Shown here: in pieces, positions 44,401-50,938 of the stretch
Layout: the number at the start of each line of letters is the position of its first letter
How positions within the stretch are numbered: position 1 is the stretch's first letter
DNA from: Candidatus Protoclostridium gallicola
GTDB lineage: Bacteria; Bacillota; Clostridia; Christensenellales; Pumilibacteraceae
Length of the DNA: 64,000 nucleotides
Assembly (NCBI GenBank): GCA_904387375.1
Contig: CAJFLE010000002.1
Location: 1-64,000, forward strand
Direction of reading: 5' to 3'
Position numbers and translations under genes: made by a program
Notes under the pieces: generated by a model
What the model saw: only the letters and a program-made list of their open reading frames with translations
Databases searched by the model: none
Told to the model about the DNA's origin: nothing

Positions 44401-44755
44401 AGTTGTCTTCGTCGCCCTCGCGCACAAGAAACCTGTGAGCGTCCAGCTTCCAGCCGTGCGGCATTCCCGCGGACAATACGGATACCCCCGGTTTCATTTC
44501 GGAATCATAGACCAGCGCCGCGGAGATACGTCTGTCGGCCGAACCTATTGACAGCGCGGGTCTGACGTAGTGCACTGCGCGCGTGAACATATTGAAACGC
44601 GGTTCTTCGCCGCACCATGCGCCGCCGGCGTATTCGTTTCCGAAATCCCATATGGTTTCGGAAGCATACGAGTATGCGCCGGCATTCTCGCTTCCGGAAT
44701 ATGTACCGCCGACCAATGGCACGTAACCTATGCTATTGTTTGTAGTGTAATGCAT
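41435..44755 (-). CDS. YD-repeat (Rhs) polymorphic toxin, body
   Basis: 1106 aa before the frameshift, starting MHYTTNNSIGYVPLVGGTYS at 44755 behind AAAAGGAG; its start overlaps the glycosyltransferase gene by 23 nt. There is no signal peptide. Many YD repeats are visible (YEYDDAGRLTRIYDG, YEYNGRGRMIGAYE, YTYDGHGNRLTAK, YTYDVLGRLKTES); these build the hollow shell that encloses the toxin tip. A non-YD segment at about 395-510 looks like a jelly-roll carbohydrate-binding insert. The export route is not evident; upstream phage-like genes may supply it. Confidence 0.88.
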   Translation of the reverse strand: MHYTTNNSIGYVPLVGGTYSGSENAGAYSYASETIWDFGNEYAGGAWCGEEPRFNMFTRAVHYVRPALSIGSADRRISAALVYDSEMKPGVSVLSAGMPHGWKLDAHRFLVREGDEDNCIYKYIDGDGCVHRFVPFERDSDRYYDAEGLGYILTPADGIIEDLRGNRMLFEEGRIAWQTAGNSSKTKTVYEYDDAGRLTRIYDGTSGTSSPTEYLQLSYADGLLQSISAVRSGVTCAAIQYSCSAGRLASATAVAADATATQLYRCIYTADDKISLMIDSRTGAAVQTTYGGDGTAQEIRTGYVSENDVFTQKRAWGRAKCNYQSDSRPKVCEFLMRDEKNVITAYEYNGRGRMIGAYECNAQNTQYKTLTRERGVSVGINSSPENQTDVSINGAAAYKFTDTLTLCGTDPRLTGETYYRYYDLTFHLKHRCDAARLRATLMCSLSDDSTTSSTVDVDASAYGAWQSVSIPVDMRNTTNTITGMTLTLSAPDAESTGESVACDFRIAAGAKRSVKFVCRNGAELDWRDITAMTVWYAGAYKNYYMGGNTYMTAEEIIAAAIEANSPRVSPLGTYITLSGGEKRDSGVTAIVYTGEAGTFYLEDLYAGTSTDKKIICESISPDNRSRTREYISMTTGGVYTHTETTVCTDKDKTLGDADDEDIFTGTNAVKVTDYYGNVLSETDAYGVKKEYTYDGHGNRLTAKLVGGSGGTIVLEADTYDASGYLTSRHGTASGEDYTYDLPYGTINTIYDKNRSTGGAYSRSGGSTQYGYDALYENVNNVYKRDENNTLWKRVSYEYSNGIVNVVSDGMSKYGITPDIANDKIAYGVYDNGENTEYLAEEIERNTNSTVHRYYRGSATDTVTVSTNNYGKTTGISGNGSSVTYSYGAGGASGYAGRLEYINDGYSGRTYNYFYDHADNVCEWKINNKLNVRQISNTETEYTIGTGYRFITEVNYDTAQTVNPRVISSKLKVDNSNSGNVTDAITCGANYVYDEYGRIKAKHADVYVGNRYPIYTAYGYGNGNAPFVQSKTTSFDGVGNTSDASRVLTETRTYDNHGRVIGVVRKAEGQYATTETENYTETESYTYDVLGRLKTESNGIMGVKLWE

Positions 44756-45383
44756 GTTCTGCTCCTTTTATGTATGTTTCCGTTTTGCGGAACAGCTCCG
44801 CAATACCGAGCCTGCGCCAGCAGGAGGTTTCATCCCCCTGCCAGCGGCTCGTTTCTTTCAGCGCGCCCCAGTCGTAGGTGACTTCCAGTCCGGGAACCGC
44901 GCATCCGAGCACGGAAAAGAATGCGTAATCTTCTATTCCCGTACCATTTTCCACATCGATATCCGGTATATCGAACATCTCTGCCACGCTTCTGTGAATC
45001 GCGCACAGTTTGAATTCGTTGGGTTTGCGGCACAGGTACCCGCCGTGCAGACCGCCGAGAAACGTTTTCAGTCTGTCGCCGTCGCCGCGAGTGCCTTCGA
45101 GCACGCAATCGTCGTCGAAACATATTATCCAGTCGTATGCCGACGAACGGAAATACTCCCACAGCGCTTTGCGCGCGGCGGTTATGCCGAGCCGCGGATA
45201 TTCCAGCGCCGTAACGCCGCTGCGAGGAATATCTTCGCGCCAGTTCTGCGCAACCGCGACAACGGGCAGGCCGAACACATCGCGGCAACGAGCAATCAAC
45301 TCCCGGCATTTCTCCGCCCGCGCGGCTCTGTGCCGGCCGTCGGGCAGCCACGATATTATACCTATGAAACCGTTGAATACCAT
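44733..45383 (-). CDS. Putative glycosyltransferase (GT-A fold) in the rhs operon
   Basis: 216 aa starting MVFNGFIGIISWLPDGRHRA at 45383; the upstream Met at 45449 would overlap the preceding gene and is rejected. The pattern AYDWIICFDDDCVLEG puts Asp90-92 where GT-A enzymes hold the metal-binding DXD motif. A GIEDYAFFSVLG segment later resembles the acceptor-side acidic motif. There is no membrane span. It overlaps the rhs start by 23 nt, so the two are translationally coupled, suggesting that it modifies rhs or a tail component. The substrate is unknown. Confidence 0.6.
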   Translation of the reverse strand: MVFNGFIGIISWLPDGRHRAARAEKCRELIARCRDVFGLPVVAVAQNWREDIPRSGVTALEYPRLGITAARKALWEYFRSSAYDWIICFDDDCVLEGTRGDGDRLKTFLGGLHGGYLCRKPNEFKLCAIHRSVAEMFDIPDIDVENGTGIEDYAFFSVLGCAVPGLEVTYDWGALKETSRWQGDETSCWRRLGIAELFRKTETYIKGAEHALHYKQ

Positions 45384-45385
45384 TG

Positions 45386-45883
45386 TCAGCTCTTGTTGTA
45401 ATACCAGATATTCGAGACCGTAAAATAACCGTAAACCGGATTGCCCCACAGATGATTATAATTGGCGGTACCGGTTATCTGCACCGAGGCGCCGGACAGC
45501 TGCAATGCCGAAAGCTGCGTGCCGGCCGACGACGGCGGCGTCCACGGCAGGTTGCCCGTTTCGGTATAATCGTCGCGCGCGGCCGTCAGATTCGTCACCG
45601 ACGTCTGTCCGTCGAACACGAAATTATACTTTGCGTCAACCTGCACGGTTTTGCCCTGAAGCGTCGACGCCGACACTCCGGCGAAAGTATGCGTATAGCT
45701 GTACTGCCCGACTGTCGTATTATCGGGATCGTATATATACGCCAGTCCGCTCCACGCATTCGTCCACGTACCCGCGGGCGGCGTTTTCGTCCAGTACTGC
45801 GTACCGTTGACGTATACACGAGTGATATCGGTGCCGTTCGCGTATACGGCAGTTATATTGTTTCCGTTTGCGCTTATGCTCAT
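45386..45883 (-). CDS. Phage tail-like beta protein, 165 aa
   Basis: Starts MSISANGNNITAVYANGTDI and has repeated DIxxVYxNGTxYW phrases typical of distal structural proteins of Firmicutes prophages, then a beta-rich domain with aromatic residues (residues 45-165). No signal peptide. It ends 2 nt before the glycosyltransferase start. The exact virion role is unknown. Confidence 0.6.
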   Translation of the reverse strand: MSISANGNNITAVYANGTDITRVYVNGTQYWTKTPPAGTWTNAWSGLAYIYDPDNTTVGQYSYTHTFAGVSASTLQGKTVQVDAKYNFVFDGQTSVTNLTAARDDYTETGNLPWTPPSSAGTQLSALQLSGASVQITGTANYNHLWGNPVYGYFTVSNIWYYNKS

Positions 45884-45894
45884 TTCTGCCTCCT

Positions 45895-46158
45895 TTACGC
45901 GGTAGCAATTCCCGCGCGTATAAACTCGCCGAAACGTTCCGTGTCGAACGGCACAATATTTTTCAATGTGTCGTCAAACTGATACAGCCCGAGGAGCAGC
46001 CCTATATATGCTTCCGGACCTATCAGCAGCGCGGCTTCTCCCTCCCGAAGGGGCGCGGTGCGGAATTCGTACGGCGACGTAGGTACGACTATTACGTTGC
46101 CGGCGGCATCCGTAGTCAGTCCGTTCTTGGCTTTAAGAATTTCCATGATTGCGTTCAT
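45895..46158 (-). CDS. Small hypothetical protein, 87 aa
   Basis: Starts MNAIMEILKAKNGLTTDAAG, with a GEAALLIGPEAYIGLLLGLY hydrophobic middle. It resembles the small orphan genes between tail-fibre genes in prophages but matches no named family. It has its own AGGAGG site. Spacing is 11-12 nt on each side, so it is part of the operon. Confidence 0.55.
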   Translation of the reverse strand: MNAIMEILKAKNGLTTDAAGNVIVVPTSPYEFRTAPLREGEAALLIGPEAYIGLLLGLYQFDDTLKNIVPFDTERFGEFIRAGIATA

Positions 46159-46170
46159 ATCCGTTCCTCC

Positions 46171-46602
46171 TTATTGATTGTACAGATACAGCGTACTGCC
46201 GCTGACATACATTCTGATCATGCCGCGCACCGACTGCGAAGCATAATTGCCGCTTACGGTGTATGTGCTGCCCGACTTCGAAACGCCTATACCGGAACCG
46301 CCGGTAACGGTCACCTGCGCGGTGACGGACGCCGGCAGACGCGCCGCGTCTATCGTACCGGTGAGCTTGCCGGCGCTTACCGATGAAATCTGCGAATCTC
46401 CCACCGTACCCGTAATGTTTGCGGCTTTGACGGTCAGATTGTTGAGATTGGAGGCGCAAAGCACCGAATCCGGTTCTTCTTCCGCACCGTCGGCATTCGT
46501 TATTTTTGCATAGAATTCTCCGTCGCTTGCGCTTCCGGATACGATTTTGACGAATTTGCGATTTTCGAGGCCGACCTGCGGCACTCTGTCTTTGAATACC
46601 AT
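46171..46602 (-). CDS. Phage tail fibre-like protein, 143 aa
   Basis: The N-terminal half holds FVKIVSGSASDGEFYAKITN; the middle has DAARLPASVTAQVTVTGG and GIGVSKSGSTYTVSG, phrases seen in side tail fibres and phage receptor-binding proteins. It ends in a short beta segment (SGSTLYLYNQ). It is much shorter than a full fibre, so it may be an adaptor or a truncated fibre. Fifth upstream from rhs in the same operon. Confidence 0.6.
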   Translation of the reverse strand: MVFKDRVPQVGLENRKFVKIVSGSASDGEFYAKITNADGAEEEPDSVLCASNLNNLTVKAANITGTVGDSQISSVSAGKLTGTIDAARLPASVTAQVTVTGGSGIGVSKSGSTYTVSGNYASQSVRGMIRMYVSGSTLYLYNQ

Positions 46603-46674
46603 TTTGTGTTCTCCTTTGTGTTTATTTATTGTCGCGCCGCGCGGCGCCTTGCGCGGCGGTTCGACCGATATAAG

Positions 46675-47049
46675 TCAGTCGCGCGTTCCGCCGACTGTCG
46701 TTTCGGCGGCGGCAGGAATGTAACTGCCGCGCGCATTCACCTCTTTGGACAGACCGATGAGTTTTTCAACGGCGTCCGATGCGGCCTGCTCGTCGTATTG
46801 TGCCCCTGACTCGGCAAGTTCGGCGGCTATGCGGTTGAGCGCGGCGGCCTTTTTGGACTCGCCCGACGCTCCGACAAGCTTTTCCGCAAATTCCACGGCG
46901 CCGATTGCCGCTTCCGACAGCAAATTTCTGCACTTTTCGGCATCACGCGCCTTGATCGCTTTGACAAGCGCGGCGATGAATCCGACGGCAGACGAGACAA
47001 GCGCTACGGCAGTTGCCGCCAGTGATACGATCCACTCGATGTTTTCCAT
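46675..47049 (-). CDS. Holin-like protein (LLH-type architecture), 124 aa
   Basis: Starts MENIEWIVSLAATAVALVSS at 47049, with AAAGGAGG upstream; the Met at 47220 reads through the leader and is rejected. One membrane span at about 5-31 is followed by a basic patch and a helical soluble part (AAIGAVEFAEKLVGASGESK, then a Gln/Glu-rich helix), as in phage LL-H-type holins. It is first in the rhs operon. A holin beside tail-like genes but without an endolysin suggests a release or export role for the toxin. Confidence 0.6.
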   Translation of the reverse strand: MENIEWIVSLAATAVALVSSAVGFIAALVKAIKARDAEKCRNLLSEAAIGAVEFAEKLVGASGESKKAAALNRIAAELAESGAQYDEQAASDAVEKLIGLSKEVNARGSYIPAAAETTVGGTRD

Positions 47050-47077
47050 AAATTTTACCTCCTTTCCAAAAGAAAAA

Positions 47078-47141
47078 GGGCAGACTCCGCGCGCACCGCG
47101 GCGGATTATATTCCGCTGCTCGGTACGTACGATGTCTGCCC
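47078..47141 (-). other. Attenuator-like hairpin in the rhs operon leader
   Basis: GGGCAGAC (47141-47134) pairs with GTCTGCCC (47085-47078), enclosing an inner GCGG/CCGC hairpin, and is followed by TTTTTCTTTT just before the holin ribosome site. This is a terminator placed between promoter and first gene, so read-through may be regulated. Confidence 0.6.
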
Positions 47142-47208
47142 CGCATTCCGTGTCCTCTGTTCCGGGACTGCGATTCCGGTCGGCTCCGACTCTTATTCTT
47201 TTGTGCTC

Positions 47209-47239
47209 ACAATATAGCACATACGTTCTATATTGTCAA
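47209..47239 (-). promoter_or_regulatory. Promoter and operator of the rhs operon
   Basis: TTGACA (47239-47234), 17 nt, TATATT (47216-47211) on the minus strand. A perfect 9-bp inverted repeat (ACAATATAG and complement, 10-nt spacer, 47209-47236) overlaps both hexamers, so a repressor bound there would shut the operon. No regulator gene is adjacent; the XRE proteins in the window are candidates. Confidence 0.75.
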
Positions 47240-47244
47240 GCGTT

Positions 47245-47448
47245 TTAACGAATATTTTCAGGGGAAATTTTCCTCGCGGGTTTTGCGTCCTTATCCGCGC
47301 CCGGGGATCTGAGGGTGACGGTCACGCTTTCGCCGCCGATGACGGCCTCCGCCAGCCTGCCGCATTTCGCGCACTTGACTACGACGCGGCTGCCATCCTC
47401 CCCTTCCAGCAGTTTCCCGCCGCACACGGGACAATTCACGTACTTCAC
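47245..47448 (-). CDS. Small zinc-ribbon protein, Com-like, 67 aa
   Basis: CPVC at 6-9 and CAKC at 26-29 form a zinc ribbon; the tail is basic and Pro-rich. Phage Mu Com proteins have this layout and activate translation of a downstream gene, but the likeness is general. It starts with GTG at 47448 after AAAGGAGG. Its stop lies just upstream of the rhs operon promoter, so it may be the first gene of the island or a regulator of it. Confidence 0.6.
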   Translation of the reverse strand: MKYVNCPVCGGKLLEGEDGSRVVVKCAKCGRLAEAVIGGESVTVTLRSPGADKDAKPARKISPENIR

Positions 47449-47493
47449 TTTGCGCCTCCTTTATCGAATGTATGTTTGATTATATTATAACAA

Positions 47494-47525
47494 AAAATTG
47501 CGGACAACAGTCTGTCCGCAATTTT
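47494..47525 (-). terminator. Terminator of the trpS-DUF5685-J-protein operon
   Basis: A perfect 13-bp stem (AAAATTGCGGACA and complement, 6-nt loop) with T runs on both strands; TTTTTTG follows on the minus strand, 30 nt past the 217-aa gene. It separates core genes from the rhs island. Confidence 0.85.
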
Positions 47526-47554
47526 ATAAAGTTTGTGAAAATTTTATCACATAA

Positions 47555-48208
47555 TTATTTCAGCACGCGCGCGGCCTGTTTGCCCAGCATGACGAACAGC
47601 ACGTCCACGCATACGAGCAGTATCACGGCGACTATCGTCACGACGATGTAGCCGGCGGCGAAGTTGCCTATGCTCTCGATCATGCCGGCAATGTCTATGT
47701 AGTCCGTGACGAGATTGCCAAGCAGGAACACGAACAGCACCTCGAGCGCGGCGAACACCGTAATGACCGCGATGCGCACGAGCGCTTTTTTCAGACCGGA
47801 ATAGTCGAGCTTTTTCAGCGGCACGCATACGAACGAATATGGCACGAACACGACGGCGACGATAAGCAGCACGCCCACGTTCGCGGCGCAGCACAGGAAG
47901 CCCAGCCCCACGCTGACAAGCATCGTCATGATGCCGTAGCCGAAGCCGCAGCGGTCGATGACCACGTTGTAGCACAGCGAGATCATGACGAGCGGCGCGA
48001 CGGTCAGCGGCAGATAGCAGGTCAGTATCATCATGACCATTGCTATTGCGGCGGCGGTCGCGGAATAGGTTATCTTCCTCGCCTGAGACAGGCGGCGTTT
48101 CTTCTTTTTTTCCGGCTTCCGTTCGGGCTCGGGCGGTTCGCCGTCCCGAGGCTGAGGCTCGGGGACGGGATCGTCGCCGAACGGGTCGATGTCGCGCGGA
48201 TCGCTCAT
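47555..48208 (-). CDS. Multi-pass membrane protein, 217 aa
   Basis: Starts MSDPRDIDPFGDDPVPEPQP at 48208 (ATGA overlap with the J-like gene). A Pro/Glu-rich then Lys-rich cytoplasmic N-terminus (residues 1-43) precedes five or six membrane spans (about 46-70, 73-92, 98-128, 150-172, 185-210). The spans resemble small integral proteins of unknown function conserved after J-domain genes in Clostridia. No catalytic residues noted. Confidence 0.65.
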   Translation of the reverse strand: MSDPRDIDPFGDDPVPEPQPRDGEPPEPERKPEKKKKRRLSQARKITYSATAAAIAMVMMILTCYLPLTVAPLVMISLCYNVVIDRCGFGYGIMTMLVSVGLGFLCCAANVGVLLIVAVVFVPYSFVCVPLKKLDYSGLKKALVRIAVITVFAALEVLFVFLLGNLVTDYIDIAGMIESIGNFAAGYIVVTIVAVILLVCVDVLFVMLGKQAARVLK

Positions 48209-48855
48209 CAGTGGCAGCAGCGGGACATCGAGCAGCACAGCTCGCTCATGCAGTAGCACATCGCGCAGTTGGCGCACGTATTCATAGCGCTGTCCGTAGC
48301 CGTCTGCTGCTGATACTGCTGCTGTTGCTGCTGGTAGCGGGCGCCGTCGTCGTACGTATACGGCCCCTGCCCCACTCCTATATCGTTGGCCTTCGCGTTG
48401 GGGTTGCCCATGACGAGATCGAGCTTGCGCAGGCTCTCCTTATACTTCTGGTTGTTGGGGTCGAGCTGAAGGGCGATGACAAGCTGCGCGCGGCTCTCGC
48501 TCAGCCACTCGCGCTTATAGAATATGATGGACTGATAGTAGTGCCACTTCGCGTCGCGGTCGGCGACGGAGTCGAGCACGTCCTGAGCCTCGTCGTACGA
48601 GCCCGCGCGGATGAGATTGTCCAGGCGGCCGTAATCGCCGCCGAACTTCTTGCTCGCCTCGCGCTTCTTTATATTGCTCTCGATGATCTTCCAGCTCGAT
48701 TCCAGCTCGTTGAGCAGACGCGCGCCTTCGTTTCCTATCTCGCCGTCCTGGTAACGCTGTTCGCCGTATCTCGCTTTGAGCGCCTCGTATCTGGCGCGGA
48801 GCTGATCGGGATCGCTGTCCTTCGTCAGTCCGAGCACTTCATAGGGGTCTTTCAT
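48208..48855 (-). CDS. Degenerate J-domain protein with Cys-rich tail, 215 aa
   Basis: The N-terminus MKDPYEVLGLTKDSDPDQLR matches a J domain, but the HPD tripeptide that stimulates DnaK is absent. Residues 85-150 look like TPR helices (YYQSIIFYKREWLSESRAQL, IALQLDPNNQKY). A Gln-rich linker leads to a tail with nine Cys (about 195-214, CANCAMCYC then CCSMSRCC). It is coupled by 4-nt overlaps to the DUF5685 gene before it and the membrane gene after it, suggesting a complex. Not a canonical co-chaperone. Confidence 0.75.
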   Translation of the reverse strand: MKDPYEVLGLTKDSDPDQLRARYEALKARYGEQRYQDGEIGNEGARLLNELESSWKIIESNIKKREASKKFGGDYGRLDNLIRAGSYDEAQDVLDSVADRDAKWHYYQSIIFYKREWLSESRAQLVIALQLDPNNQKYKESLRKLDLVMGNPNAKANDIGVGQGPYTYDDGARYQQQQQQYQQQTATDSAMNTCANCAMCYCMSELCCSMSRCCH

Positions 48856-49853
48856 GATTCTTTTCCTTGATTTCCTGTACCGCCGCTTTCCGGCGTTTCC
48901 GTTTTTTCGTCCTTATTTTTTCGGTAGCGCAGCGTGGGGCGCGGCAGCTTCTTATGCGAAGAGAGCAGTTCGTCCGCCTTGCGGCGCAGTCCGTCGTTCA
49001 CTATGTTGGAGAGCAGTCCGCCCACGTGAGTGAGCGGCAGCGCGCCGAAGCACGCCCTTGCCCTGTTTATCGTGGACGCGAGCGCGAACGAGATTTCGCC
49101 GCGGTGCGCCTCTATATACTCCGCGCGCCCTCCTTTGCCGAGGCCGGGCCAGACGGCGAGGAATGGATTGTAGCGCTTTGCCGCCGCGTCCTCTTCGATG
49201 TCGTCGAGCGCGTCGGCGAGGTATACGAATTTGCCTATGTTATATCCCAGCCCGGCGAGATTTTCCGTATACCTTTCGTCTGTATGCGACATATCATAAT
49301 ATACGTCTCCGGCGGCGGATTTATCCTTCTTGTCCCGCACTACCGCGAGCAGCGTATCCCGGAGCATGGACGCGAAGCAGTCGCTCGTTCTGTCCAGCGA
49401 CGCGACGTTCGCCTTCTCCATGCCGCGCAGCCGCTCGTATCCGACGCGGAATATCCCGTCGATTTCGGGCAGATTGCCGCGCGCCGCCTCGAACGGCTTT
49501 TTCAGCAGCCGGCGCATAACGCCGTGTCCGCCGCCGTCGTTGCGGTCGTCTTCGAGCTTATAGCCGCACATTATCATATTGACGTCGACGAGCGTCTGCC
49601 ACAGGTCGCAGTCTTTGACGTACACCTTGCGGCGGGGGTCGCCTATGCACCGCGCCGCGCCGAATTCTATCTGCGGCTTGGTCGCTTCTATGAGCAGCAG
49701 ACCGAGCACCGCGGAGTCGTAATTGGTCGTAAAGCGCGGAAAATTGCCGTATTTCTTTTTCGTGGACAGGCACAGTCCGCAGTACGCCGCCTGGAACATC
49801 GCGAAGTCGCGGCGCTCCATCGTGCGGCTGTCGGGCAGGACGTATCCGAACAT
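48852..49853 (-). CDS. DUF5685 family protein, 333 aa
   Basis: Starts MFGYVLPDSRTMERRDFAMF and has AYCGLCLSTKKKYGNFPRFT, features of DUF5685 proteins found beside J-like proteins in Clostridia. The sequence is helical with LADALDDIEED near residue 215, echoing the aspartate-rich motif of isoprenoid synthase folds, plus conserved Cys at about 28, 31 and 69. Its start overlaps the trpS stop by one base. Function unknown. Confidence 0.75.
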   Translation of the reverse strand: MFGYVLPDSRTMERRDFAMFQAAYCGLCLSTKKKYGNFPRFTTNYDSAVLGLLLIEATKPQIEFGAARCIGDPRRKVYVKDCDLWQTLVDVNMIMCGYKLEDDRNDGGGHGVMRRLLKKPFEAARGNLPEIDGIFRVGYERLRGMEKANVASLDRTSDCFASMLRDTLLAVVRDKKDKSAAGDVYYDMSHTDERYTENLAGLGYNIGKFVYLADALDDIEEDAAAKRYNPFLAVWPGLGKGGRAEYIEAHRGEISFALASTINRARACFGALPLTHVGGLLSNIVNDGLRRKADELLSSHKKLPRPTLRYRKNKDEKTETPESGGTGNQGKES

Positions 49854-50857
49854 CAGATTACGAAGCCCACCTTGCGGTATACCTTGGACAGAGTGCGGCG
49901 CGCTATGCCGGCGGCCTTTTCGGCTCCGCTCTTCATTATGCGCTCCAGCTCGCCCTTGTCCGCCATATAGCGCCTGTACGCCTCGCGTATGGGACGGAGA
50001 TGCTCGACGACGGCTTCTCCCACGGCGGTTTTGAACGCCGCGTAGCTCGCGCCGGAGAACTCCTTTTCGGCAACTTTCACGGTCTTGCCCGTCACCGCCG
50101 CGTATATGCCCAGAAGGTTGGTTATGCCGGGCTTGGACGGAGAGGCCTTTACTTCGTTGCCCGAATCGGTCACTGCGCGGCCGAATTTGCGCATTATCGT
50201 TTCGGGCTCGTCGAGCAGGAACACGACGCCGTTCAAGTTGTCGTCCGTCTTGCCCATCTTAGCCGACGGGTCGGTCAGGCTGTATATCTTGGACGTGCTC
50301 TTGTTGCCGAGGTAGCCCGCCGGCACGGTGAACGTGGGGCTGTAACGGTTGTTGAACCGCTCCGCGATCGTGCGCGCCAGCTCGATGTGCTGCATCTGAT
50401 CCTTGCCCACGGGCACGAGATCGGCCTGGTAGAGCAGTATGTCCGCCGCCATGAGCACGGGATAGTCGAACAGTCCGACGTTGATGCCGGCCTTGCCCGC
50501 CTTGCGGCTCTTGTCCTTGAACTGGGTCATGCGGCTCGCCTCGCCCATCATTGTGTTGCAGTTGAGTATCCACGTCAGCTCGGCGTGCGCCGGCACGTGC
50601 GACTGCACGAACAGCGCGGATTTTTCGGGATCCAGCCCGATGGCGAGGAACAGCGCCATGAAATCGTAACTCCTGCGGCGCAGGTCGGCGGGCACGGTGT
50701 CCACCGTGAGCGAGTGCATGTCCGCGACGGTGTACACGCAGTCGTACTCGTCCTGCAGCGCGACCATGTTTTTGAGCGCGCCTATATAGTTGCCGAGCTG
50801 TAAATCGCCCGTGGGTTTGAGCGCGGAGTATACGATCTTTCTTTTTTCGTTATCCAT
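49853..50857 (-). CDS. trpS: Tryptophanyl-tRNA synthetase
   Basis: 334 aa class Ic synthetase that charges tRNA-Trp. The HIGH-equivalent motif is GDLQLGNYIG at 17-26; the second motif reads KMGKT near residue 200 instead of KMSKS. The body motifs YTVADMHSLTV, NCNTMMGEASRMTQFKDKS and VPVGKDQMQHIELAR are typical of bacterial TrpRS. It is followed by DUF5685 without a gap; an 81-nt spacer with a strong GC hairpin separates it from thrC. Confidence 0.95.
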   Translation of the reverse strand: MDNEKRKIVYSALKPTGDLQLGNYIGALKNMVALQDEYDCVYTVADMHSLTVDTVPADLRRRSYDFMALFLAIGLDPEKSALFVQSHVPAHAELTWILNCNTMMGEASRMTQFKDKSRKAGKAGINVGLFDYPVLMAADILLYQADLVPVGKDQMQHIELARTIAERFNNRYSPTFTVPAGYLGNKSTSKIYSLTDPSAKMGKTDDNLNGVVFLLDEPETIMRKFGRAVTDSGNEVKASPSKPGITNLLGIYAAVTGKTVKVAEKEFSGASYAAFKTAVGEAVVEHLRPIREAYRRYMADKGELERIMKSGAEKAAGIARRTLSKVYRKVGFVI

Positions 50858-50879
50858 CTTCCTGTTATGCCTTTATCGT

Positions 50880-50911
50880 CCGCGCGCGCCGGCTTGGGTC
50901 GGCGCGCGCGG
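50880..50911. other. GC-rich hairpin between thrC and trpS
   Basis: A perfect 12-bp stem, CCGCGCGCGCCG and complement, 8-nt loop. No T run follows on the minus strand, so it may reduce read-through from thrC into trpS or serve as a processing site rather than terminate. Confidence 0.5.
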
Positions 50912-50938
50912 CTGATGTCTTTTCGCTATATAGGGATT

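Noticed and set aside
46675..47220. 181-aa version of the holin-like protein
   Set aside because: The extra 57 residues would be read through the leader hairpin upstream of the AAAGGAGG site; the start at 47049 is clearly better.
47245..47448. Zinc ribbon as a true phage Mu Com protein
   Set aside because: Only the CxxC pairs match; no mom-like gene is next to it, so the role is not assigned.
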